Positions 55,171 through 64,000 of a DNA stretch of 64,000 nt are shown piece by piece. A model generated the notes under the pieces. That model saw nothing but the letters and a program-made list of their open reading frames with translations. It did no database searches and had not been told where the DNA came from. A program made the translations under genes and the position numbers. This stretch comes from Glycine soja. Its lineage: Eukaryota > Streptophyta > Magnoliopsida > Fabales > Fabaceae. Each line of letters opens with the position of its first letter. Position 1 is the first letter of the stretch. The DNA is taken from positions 26,253,323-26,317,322 of the forward strand of contig NC_041007.1 of the NCBI RefSeq assembly GCF_004193775.1, written 5' to 3'.

Positions 55171-55813
55171 CTCCATCACCAGACTTTGTGGAGTGATTGA
55201 GGATGTTCTAGTTCGGGTCAAACATATTACTTTCCCTGCAGATTTTGTGGTTATGGATATAGAGGAGGATCTTGAAATTCCCATAATTTTGGGACGCCCT
55301 TTCATGTCCATTGCCAGTTGTGTAGTAGATATGGGGAAAGGTAAATTAGAACTGAGTGTGGATGATCAGAAGATTTCATTTGACTTATTCGAAGCAATGA
55401 AACACTCAAGTGATCAGATGGCCTGTTTTGATGTGGATAAGGTAGTTCGGGAGATAGAATTAGCAGCTACAACCATGGTACTACAGTCTCCTTTGGAAAA
55501 AGCACTGAATAATCATGCAGAATGTCTGACTAAAGAGGAGGAAGATGAAGTGAAGGCTTGTATTGAGGAGTTAGATGGTGCAGGAGAAAATTCTGTTAGA
55601 AATATTGAGTTTGAAGAATTGAAAAACAAAAACCCAGTAGGAAAGCCTAAAGTGGAATTGAAGACTTTACCAGCACACTTGAAGTATGTATATTTGGAGG
55701 ATAATGAAGTCAAACCAGTCATAATTAGCAGCTCCTTGAAGAAGGCAGAAGAGGATCAGCTGGTGAAGATTTTGAAGAAACACAAAGCAGCAATTGGATG
55801 ACACATCTCTGAT
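55171..55813 (+). pseudogene. A2 protease, C-terminal part, and linker
   Basis: Begins where A1 inserted: GVIEDVLVRVKHITFPADFV, then IPIILGRPFMSIASCVVDMG, the second half of the Athila-type protease. The active-site half would lie beyond A1 and is not seen. An acidic linker leads to LPAHLKYVYLEDNEVKPV, the N-terminal edge of RT. A W-to-stop change (TGG to TGA) ends the frame at 55799-55801. Confidence 0.82.
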
Positions 55814-57207
55814 TTGAAAGGGATCAGTCTGTCTTACTGCATGCACAAAATTAATATAGAAGCTTTTTACAAGCCAGTGAGGCAGCCCCAAAGACGACTG
55901 AATCCAGTGATGAAAGAAGAATTGCACAAGGAAGTACTCAAATTGCTAGAAGCAAGACTAATTTATCCTATCTCAGATAGTGAGTGGGTTTTTCCCAAAA
56001 AAAGAGGTATGACAGTGATTAAAAATGAGAAAGATGAACTAATCTCCACAAGGACTGTCATCGGGTGGAGGATGCGCATAGATTACAGGACATTGAATGA
56101 TGCCACTCGGAAAGACCATTATCCACTTCCCTTCATGGACCAGATGCTTTAAAGACTTGCAGGGCAATCATATTACTGTTTGCTGGATGGATACTCTAGC
56201 TATAATCAGATCGCAATGGATCCCAAAGATCAGGAGAAAACAACTTTCACTTGCTCGTTTGGTGTGTTCGCTTATAGGTATATGCCTTTTGGTCTTTGTT
56301 ATGCTCTGGCTACGTTTCAGAGGTGCATGATGGTAATTTTTTGTGATATGGTGGAGAAATGTATCGAATTTTTCATGGATGATTTCTCTGTTTTTGGCTC
56401 ATCTTTTGATTGTTGTCTATCTAATTTAGAAAGAGTATTACAGAGATGTGAAGAGTCTAATCTGGTGCTTAATTGGGAAAAATGTCACTTTATGGTCCAA
56501 GAAGGCATAGTGTTGGGACATAAAATTTCAGTGAGGGGGATTGAGGTGGATAAGGCTAAGATTGATGTTATTGAGAAAATTCCTCCTCCAATAAATGAAA
56601 AGGGAGTGAGAAGCTTTTTAGGACACGTTGGGTTTACAAGCGATTCATCAAAGATTTCTCAAAAGTCATCAAACCACTCAGCAATCTGTTGAACAAGGAT
56701 GTTGCATTTGTGTTTAATGAAGAATGTGTGGAAGCATTTAATGATCTCAAGATCAGACTAGTATCTGCTCCAGTGCTTACAACACCAGAATAGGGGCAAA
56801 AGTTTGAATTAATGTGTGATGTGAGTGACTATGCCGTAGGTGTTGTGCTTGGTCAGAGAAAAGGAAAAATCTTTCATGTTATCTATTATGCTAGCAAAGT
56901 TTTGAATGATGCACAGGTTAACTATGCTACCACTGAAAAAGAAATGCTAGCAATTGTCTATGCACTTGAAATGTTCAGATCTTACTTGGTGGGATCAAAA
57001 GTCATCGTCTATTATGACCATGCAGCAATTAAATATTTGCTCAACAAGGCTGATTCTAAACCTCGATTGATAAGATGGGTTTTGTTGCTTCAAGAATTTG
57101 ATTTGGTAATTTGGGATAAGAAGGGATCTAAAAATGTTGTAGCAGACCATTTGTCAAAATTAGCTAATGAGGAAGTCACTTCAAAAGAAGTAGAGATTAG
57201 AGATTAA
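55814..57207 (+). pseudogene. A2 reverse transcriptase and RNase H
   Basis: RT pieces: KPVRQPQRRLNPVMKEELHK, MRIDYRTLNDATRKDHYPLP, stop (TAA at 56150), LDGYSSYNQIAMDPKDQEKT, MPFGLCYALATFQRCM and the active site EFFMDDFSVFG (FMDD). The thumb VRSFLGHVGF is followed by a frameshift near 56640 and a TAG near 56791. RNase [53 protein letters not shown] and [10 protein letters not shown]. At least four independent breaks. Translation must start upstream; the M at 55814 is only an open-frame start. Confidence 0.85.
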
Positions 57208-58346
57208 TTTCCTGATGAATCCTTGTTCATGGTTAATGAAAGACCTTGGTTTGCTGATATGGCCAACTTCAAAGCACCTGGAATCATCCCTAAGGACTTA
57301 ACTTGGCAGCAAAGGAAGAAATTCCTACATGATGCTCGATTTTACATTTGGGATGACCCTCACTTGTTCAAGATAGGAGTTGATAACCTTCTCTGAAGAT
57401 GTGTGACAAAAGAGAAGGCCAAGAACATATTATGGCATTGTCATAACTCACCCTGTGGTGGCCATTATGGTGGAGATAAGATAGCAACTAAAGTTTTGCA
57501 ATCTAGGTTCTTTTGGCCAACATTATTCAAAGATGCACATCAGCATGTGTTGTATTGTAATCAATGTCAGACGATGGGGAACATCTCAAAAAGGAATGAA
57601 ATGCCTCTACAGAATATTATGGAGGTTGAGGTCTTTGTCTGCTGGGGGATTGATTTTGTAGGCCCTTTCCCTTCGTCCTTTGGAAATGAATATATTCTAG
57701 TAGCTCTAGACTATGTGTCTAAATGGGTTGAAGCAGTGGCTACCCCACATAATGATGCCAAGACTATAGTGAAGTTTCTAAAGAAAAACATCTTTTCACG
57801 ATTTGGGGTACCCAGAATTTTAATTAGTGATGGAGGCATACATTTCTGCAATAATCAGCTACAGAAGGTGTTGAAGCAATATAATGTAACACACAAGATA
57901 GAATCACCCTCAGACCAATGGCCAAGCGGAAGTATCAAATAGGGAATTGAAGAAGATTTTAGAAAAGACTATGGCCTCTAATAGGAAGGATTGGTCCCTC
58001 AAATTGGATGATGCTTTATGGGCATATAGAACTGCATTTAAGACTCCGATAGGCTTATTGTCGTTTCAAATGGTTTATGGCATGTCTTGTCACTTACCTA
58101 TGGAGATGGAACATAAAGCTTATTGGGCCTTAAAATTTTTGAACTTTGATGAAGCCGCATCTAGAGAGCAAAGGAGGCTACAACTATTGGAGTTGGAAGA
58201 AATGAGATTGACTGCATATGAATCTTCAAGGCTGTATAAAGAGAGGGTTAAAACTTACCATGATAAAAAGCTGCTAAAGAAGAATTTTCAACCAGGACAA
58301 CAGGTGCTACTATTCAATTCAAGGCTGAAATTGCTCCCTGGGAAGC
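57208..58346 (+). pseudogene. A2 integrase, N-terminal and core parts
   Basis: After a stop at 57205 and another near 57394: HCHNSPCGGHYGGDKIATKV and YCNQCQTMGNISKRNEMPLQ (His2Cys2 zinc region), then core VCWGIDFVGPFPSSFGNEY, RFGVPRILISDGGIHFCNNQ; a frameshift near 57905 separates it from [12 protein letters not shown] onward. The C-terminal half reads [40 protein letters not shown], ending LLPGKL where K5 inserted. The gene resumes at 62799. Confidence 0.85.
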
Positions 58347-59531
58347 TTGTTAGTCAGTGAATACGACTAACTTTTGTGTATAAAACCTGTGTAAATAGTA
58401 TCAAACTCCTCCAATTTACTGTTATTTTGTAGTATTATAAGTACTTTTTGTTAAGTATAGGTAATAAATACTTAGTACTTCCATTTTGTGTGTTTTATAA
58501 TCATTTTCTCTCAATTTTAGGTTAATTACGCGACTCTGAAAAATGCTACTTTTCACCTTCTCGCTAAGCCAATCTGTAGGCTTAGCGAGCGTCCGCTAAG
58601 CGCAACACTCATTAGCTAAGTGCAAGGAAGAATCTAGAAGATGAGTTGAACAGGTTCGCCGAGCGCACCGCTTCATCTCGCTAAGTGCACCACTTCAGTT
58701 CATCCGCTGAGCGAAAAGAGCATGTGCTAAGACGAAATTCACTAATGTGCGCTAAGCAGATCAAAGTTGCGCTAAGCGCACGAGCACGAACAAGGCCACC
58801 TATTTAAGCCTGAAATCAGATTTAGAGAGGGGAGTTTGGGCTGAGATCTGAAGCTTTGCATATCTAGTGATTCTAGAGAGAGAAAGGTCCAAGTTCCAAA
58901 GAGTTTTGAGAGATTTTGCTGTGTGAAGATCTGCAGAGACCAGAGCTTGAAGAGGAAGCCGTTCTGAGAGCTTGAGATGAGTTTATGAGTGGTTGTGAGA
59001 TCCTAGAGGTGAAGGAGACATCCTCACCACTTGTATTTTTGAAATCTTTCATCTTGTTCTTCTCTTTGTTCTAAAGGAGACTTGTTATGGAAAGCTAAAA
59101 TCCTCTGTTGGATCTTCCTTGTAGGTACCTGATGTAAATATCTTTCTATCTATTTAATGATGTTTTGTGTGTTCTCTGTGCTATCAACTTTTCATTTTAG
59201 TATGTCTTTACTGTGATCACGTAGATGCATGCTTTGTTAAGGTCATTCAACAGTGGAAAGTGGTCTGATTCTGTTGACCTTGATAGGACAGGGCTAAGTT
59301 GTCATACTATCACGAGGAATTGGGGTGTCATAATTTAGTTGTAGTATATTTGTCTTAATCCAGTCCTAGTTAAGTTTATTCCAACAAGAGGAATCTGAGG
59401 ATGATGCTTGATCAGGATTAGGCTAAACTATCATGAGGAATCAGGGTTTAGCATCTCAGGAGACACCATGGGAACACATAAGCATTGTTAGATAGAAAAT
59501 ATCATTTTAGCATTAGGCACCTATTAGGAAG

Positions 59532-61156
59532 TGTCATACCCTAATTTCGTCCGGGGATTATAATTTGATGATATACAACCATTGATTGGCCACTTCGAGA
59601 TATTTGGCACCCTTTGTTTCACAATATGTGAAGTCCCGAGACGTGCCGAAAATCAAAAGGAAGCAGGCTTACGCGATCCGTGAAAATTCCGTGATGTGAC
59701 AGAAATCGAAAGGAGGTATTTTTCGCAATCCGTGAGTTTTCGTAACTTCTTCGAAAGCTAAAAAAGAGTAAATACATAATCCGTAAGGACTCGTAACCTT
59801 GCGGAAGGAAAATAAGTATCGTTACGAAATTCGTAAATTTTCGTAACGTTACGGAAAAAGAATTACCAAAAAAGGGTAGAGGGGGTGCATTTAGTAAAAA
59901 AAGGGGGGTACAAATAGAAATCAGGCACACTTGGGCCTTCCAGATTCTTCCTCCAGAAGGCTATTGCTTCTGGAGGAAGCAACCTTGCTTGCCTGGGCGA
60001 ACAGAGCTCGCCTGGGCGAGTTGGGTGGCAAGCTCCTCCCCTATTTTGCTATAAATAGGGGGAGGAGTGAAGGGAGAAGGGGTTGAGCCTTCTTGGCACT
60101 TCTTATTCTCTCGAAATTGCTGAGGAAAATTATTTTCGTGAAGAAAATGCAAGCCGAGGCGCTTCCATAACGTTTCCGTAAGTAATTACGCGAAGATTCT
60201 CGATCGTTCTTCAACATTCATCGTTCGTTCTTCGTTTTCTTCAGTCTTCAACGGGTAAGTACTTCAAACCGAGCTTTTCAATTCATTCTATGTACCTGTG
60301 GTGGTCCACATTTTGTTTCATGTATTTTTATTCTCGTTTTCATTCGCTTTCTATACCCCCTTTTGACGTGCTTAAGTCATTTATTTAAGTCATTTCTCGC
60401 CTAATCTAAAAATAAAATAAATTTCCAACGATCATTTGAATTGTAGTATTCGTTAATTTCTGTTAAAATGAATTCCGACCGTTCAGTCGTGCCGTAACCA
60501 CGTTGGAAATCAAAATAGAGGTAAAATAATGAATATAATAATCAAAAAATACCTTTTAGTAAAATAAAATGAAAAATCAATCGGACGTTTTCTCTTTGGG
60601 ATTTCTCATTCTTAATTGAATTGACTAATAACTAAAGCGAAACTAAGGCTAAAATCAATTCACCAAGTCAAGCTCGTCCACAAAAAATAGGGTTTTGAAA
60701 GTTTATCATTTCAGTTTCTTATCAAGTAAAATGGATCATTTTTAAGGTCCAACGCCTTAAAATGATCACCTTTCAAGTAAAAAGAATCGGTTGATTCAGG
60801 TTTAAGAAAGAACTACATAGGTCTGATTTCCTCTTCGATAGAGGGTACGTAGGAGCAAGAGCCCCGCTTTTGTCGACCTCAAAAAAATAAAAAAGAACTA
60901 AAGTTAAGATAACACAATTTCCACAATTCTAAAAAATAGGTTGTTGTCCTTCGAGACAAACGTAAGAGGTGCTAATACCTTCCTCAAGCGTAAATACAAC
61001 TCCTGAACTTAGAATTTTCATTTTGACCGGTTTCCTTCGGTTTTCCCGATGTTTTCCACAAATAAACGTTGGTGGTGACTCCGTGCATCTTTCCTCCTTT
61101 GGAAAGCGCACCCGTGAGCCTCGCCTTCGCTCGCCCGCGAAGGGCACATTGCGACA
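59532..61156 (+). mobile_element. T4: solo Tat/Ogre LTR nested in K5
   Basis: TGTCATACCCTAATTTCGTC...CACATTGCGACA, 1625 bp. Flanks GGAAG (59527-59531) and AGAAG (61157-61161): target duplication with one change. TATAAATA 60050, GTAAGT 60255, hairpin 60734-60767, CTACATAG/TACGTAG 60813/60846. The first TACGTA copy has a CG-to-CA change. Confidence 0.88.
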
Positions 61157-62340
61157 AGAAGACCGTTAGTCGATAAATACGTCTAACTTTTGTGTATAAA
61201 ACCTGTGTATATTGTATCAAACTTTCCTAATTTATAGCTGTTTTGTAATATTATAAGTACTTTTTGTTAAATATAGGTAATAGATAATTTACACTTTTGT
61301 TTTATGTGCTTAATAATCAATTTCTCTCAATTTTAGGTTAAATAGGAAACTTTGGCAAAGTGCTATTTTTCACTCTTTCGCTAAGCTAAGCTGGTGGCTT
61401 AGCGAGAATTCACTAAGTGCAACCTTCAGTGGCTAAGCGCGAGGAAGAATCCAGAAGAAGATGAGCTGTCAAGTTTGCTAAGTGCACCGCTCCAGGTCAT
61501 CAAGCGCACCACTTCAGCTCATCCGCCAAGCGAAACAAGCGCGCTAAGCCAAAATCCACTTATGCGCGCTAAGTGATCTAGATCTGCGCCAAGCGCACAA
61601 GCACGAACAAGGCCACCTATTTAAGCCTGAAATAAGATTTGTAAGTGGACTTTGGCATTTTTCTTGAAGAAGCCTCTGCATGCACGAGAGTCTGGCCTTG
61701 GCTTGAAGCTTTTGCATGTTTAGGAAGTTCTAGAGAGAGAAAGGTCCAAGTTCCAGAGAGTTCTGAGAGATTTTGCTTTGTGAAGATCTGTAGAGATGCG
61801 AGTTCGAAGCGGAAGCCGTTCTGAGAGCTTGAGATGAGTTTGTGAGTGATTGTGAGATCCTAGAGGTGAAGACATCCTCACCACTTGTGTTTTTGCAATC
61901 TTTCATCTTGTTCTTCTCTTTGTTGTAAAGGAGGTTTCCGGACTATGGAAAGCTAAATCCTCTATTGGATCTTCCCTGTAGGTACCTGATGTAAATATAT
62001 TTTTATCTATGTAATGATGTTTTGTGTGTTCTCGGTGCTACCTGCTTTTCATTACAGCGTGTTTTTACCTTGATCATGTAGATGCATGCTTTGTTAGGGT
62101 CATTCAACAGTGGGAACTGGTCTGATTCTAAAGTCCTTGATAGTACGGGACTAAGTTGTTGTGCTATCACGAGGGATCGGGGTACAAGAACTTAGTTTTG
62201 TATGTGTCTTAAAGCGGTCTTGGTTGAGTTTAGTTTTGCAAGAGGAATCTACGAACGAGGCTTGATCAAGACTAGGCTAGGCTATCATGAGCACTGTTAG
62301 ATAGAGAACATCCTTTTTAGCATCATGAACCTATGAGGAA

Positions 62341-62790
62341 GACCAACGCTTTCTCTACTTGTTTTTACACAGTATTTCTCTTGCATGATTTTCTTTCTTT
62401 TTTCCTAAATAGTTTAAATTTCTGTTCATAACCATAGTCATATTTTCATACCAGACGCCTATTTATTGAAATAGCTTGCGAGATAATACAAGTTCCCCGA
62501 GAGTTCGATACTTGGTTCTTACCATTTTATACTACTTGTGCGATCCGGTACACTTGTCGGCCGCGAACAAAGACCAATGCGTTTTCTACTTGTTTTTACA
62601 CATCATTTCTCTCACGTGATTTTCCTTTTTGCATAGATAGTTTACATACCTGTTTATATTCACACTTAGATTTTCACACCAGACACCTATTCACTGAAAT
62701 AGCTTACCAAGTAACACAAGTTCCCCGAGAGTTCGATACTTGGTTCTTACCATTTTATACTACTTGTGTGATCCGGTGCACTTGCCGGAA
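62341..62790 (+). repeat. 231-bp direct duplication at the 3' end of K5 LTR b
   Basis: GACCAACGCTTTCTCTACTT (62341) recurs as GACCAATGCGTTTTCTACTT (62572). Both copies end with GATCCGGT(A/G)CACTTG(T/C)CGG. The duplication includes the conserved AGTTCCCCGAGAGTTCGATACTTGG block. Confidence 0.85.
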
Positions 62791-62798
62791 GCCAAACA

Positions 62799-62984
62799 AA
62801 GCTCAAATCTAAATGGTCCGGACCATTTACCATCAACAAAGTCAGACCATATGGAGAAGTAGAGCTTTGTGATCCTCAATCCAAGGATCCAGACAGAACA
62901 TGGGTAGTGAATGGGCAAAGGTTAAAGTTGTACCATGGTGGAACTATTGAAAGATTAGCCACTATTCTATCCTTCCAAGAATAA
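62799..62984 (+). pseudogene. A2 integrase C-terminal end
   Basis: Continues the reading frame cut at 58346: KSKWSGPFTINKVRPYGEVE, then WVVNGQRLKLYHGG and stop TAA 62982-62984. This GPF/Y-type module and the VNGxRLK motif match A1 (47700-47830). Shows K5 is an insertion in a formerly continuous gene. Confidence 0.85.
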
Positions 62985-64000
62985 CAAAGAACTATGCATC
63001 AAACTAATGACGTTAAACGAGCGCTTATTGGGAGGCAACCCAGTCCTTTTTAATTTTGTTTTTCTTGCATTCTAGTTCAGTTAGATTGCTTGTGATTGCG
63101 TGTTTTTAGCATGTTTAGTATTGAAAAAGGGGGTTTAATAAGTTTTGTGATGAGATGGACAGAAAAATAACTTAGAAATTTTTTTGTGGTCCACGCACTA
63201 AGCGCAACCCTTGCGCTAAGTGCCATTTCCTTCACGCGCTAAGCGAGCTGTTGTTCGTGCTAGGCGCCTTGACCCCTGATCATTGGCTGGATGGTGCCGC
63301 TAAGCGAGTGCTTAGCGCTAAGCTCAAAAACCTCTCTAGATTTTAATTATTTCGAATTGGGCTTAGCGCAAATGCTCGCTAAGCGCAATTCCTCCTTTGG
63401 AATTGCTATTATTAGAATTGCGCTAAGCGTGAGCGACATGCTAAGCGCGGGCCACTGCTACATTTAATGAGCATTCATTCGCTAAGTGCAGCCTTTGGCG
63501 GCTAAGCGCAAGTTGCAGGACCAATCAAAGCTGCAGTTCCCGCTAAGCGCGACCTTGCGTGCTAAGCCCAAAAGCTTCTCTGGAATTTTAACATTTTGAA
63601 TTGGGCTTAGCGAGCATATGCACTAAGCGCAGGGCTTTTAAAACTCAAACATCATATGGACACGCTAAGCGCAGCTGTGCGCTAAGCGTACTATACGAAA
63701 CTGCCAAAAATTATAAGGTACTGCCTTAGGCAATTACCATTTCACTCTTGTGCATTAAGGCCTCACTGCATCTACTCTCACCTTGCTTCATCTCCCTGCA
63801 TTCCTGCACCTTTGCTCTTCTTTGAATTCATCTACACAATCCAAGTAAGTTTCTTTACTTTACTTCATTTTCGTTCTAAGTTTTCAACCTTAGGATAGAT
63901 AACTTAGTGATTGTAAGGTAGAATTTCTGTTTATGCTTAGTCTTAGGTTAGTTGTAACTTAGAATAGCTTTAGGTTTGTACTATAGTTACAATATGCTTG
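62985..64000 (+). other. A2 region downstream of pol
   Basis: Starts with ACGAGCGCTTATTGGGAGGCAACCC, usual directly after Athila-like pol. In autonomous relatives an env-like ORF may follow; none is visible here. 63190-63690 is a cluster of CGCTAAGCG words. 63690-64000 shows nothing recognisable. Confidence 0.6.
63190..63690 (+). repeat. Cluster of CGCTAAGCG / CGCTTAGCG words
   Basis: At least fifteen exact or near copies of GCGCTAAGCGC or its reverse complement (CTTAGCGC), spaced 15-50 bp, in both orientations. It lies inside A2, outside any K LTR boundary I can place, although the same words mark the U3 of all K LTRs. Confidence 0.75.

Larger units (their letters stand above)
58347..62798 (+). 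mobile_element. K5: two K-family LTRs in tandem, inserted in A2 integrase
   Basis: TGTTAGTCAGTGAATACGAC at 58347 opens LTR a; a second LTR start (GTTAGTCGATAAATACGTC) at about 61164 opens LTR b, which runs to CCGGAAGCCAAACA (62798). The target duplication AAGCT lies at 58342-58346 and 62799-62803. LTR a runs up to ...ATTAGGAAG, where T4 interrupts it; after T4 only AGAAGACC is left before LTR b. No interior between them: product of unequal recombination. Both have CGCTAAGCG-type clusters (58560-58795; 61378-61612) upstream of TATTTAAGCC (58801; 61617). Confidence 0.8.

Overview
This window looks like repeat-packed, probably pericentromeric DNA of a legume, most likely soybean (Glycine) or a close relative. 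The grounds are Athila/Calypso-type and Tat/Ogre-type Ty3-gypsy elements, a tRNA-iMet-primed Copia element and long LTRs carrying CGCTTAGCG clusters. The species call is inference from recalled family knowledge, not a search. I see no host single-copy gene, tRNA, rRNA or CRISPR array. Nearly every base belongs to LTR retrotransposons or their wreckage, and every coding region is truncated, frameshifted or interrupted by stops.

Working names. T1-T4 are Tat/Ogre-like elements with LTRs TGTCAT...GCGACA and a PBS TGGCGACTCCACTGGGGA. N1/N2 are a degenerate gypsy family with LTRs TGATG...CATCA. A1/A2 are Athila-like elements. K1-K5 are an Athila-related family with LTRs that begin TGTTAGTC. C1 is a Copia element. 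D1/D2 are gypsy gag remnants.

Layout. 1-9169: the 3' half of T1 (+), with the integrase end, an extra ORF, a long 3' UTR holding two tandem arrays (127 bp and 164 bp), the polypurine tract and the 3' LTR. 9170-21141: T2 (-), with gag split by N1 (9985-15071) and by an A1-type solo LTR (15295-16422); its ORF1 is deleted and its 5' LTR is 19174-21141. 21261-23147: K3 and part of K2. 23148-39253: K1 (-), bounded by perfect ATGAT target duplications and sitting inside K2. K1 contains the T3 5' half (25145-31250), fused by a deletion to C1 (31247-35693), which itself sits in K4 (35694-36958). 40085-42631: N2. 42632-47480: gag fragments, a hAT-like end and unassigned DNA. 47482-55170: A1 (-). 55171-64000: A2 (+), interrupted in its integrase by K5 (58347-62798, target duplication AAGCT), which contains solo LTR T4 (59532-61156).

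How the parts work together. The parts are retrotransposon functions: gag, protease, RT, RNase H, integrase, plus Tat/Ogre-specific ORF1 and a post-integrase ORF. The most interesting signal is noncoding. All four Tat/Ogre LTRs carry a promoter with a GC-rich inverted repeat and a TATAAATA box, then a conserved GTAAGT splice donor about 200 bp downstream. Beyond the donor lie hairpins with a near-invariant seven-base loop (TCCAAYN closed by GG/CC) and covarying stems, then a hairpin bracketed by CTACGTAG/TACGTAG. These would remain in unspliced RNA and be removed from spliced RNA, so they may mark genomic RNA. A promoter-and-donor arrangement resembling the LTR one appears upstream of the T1 extra ORF.
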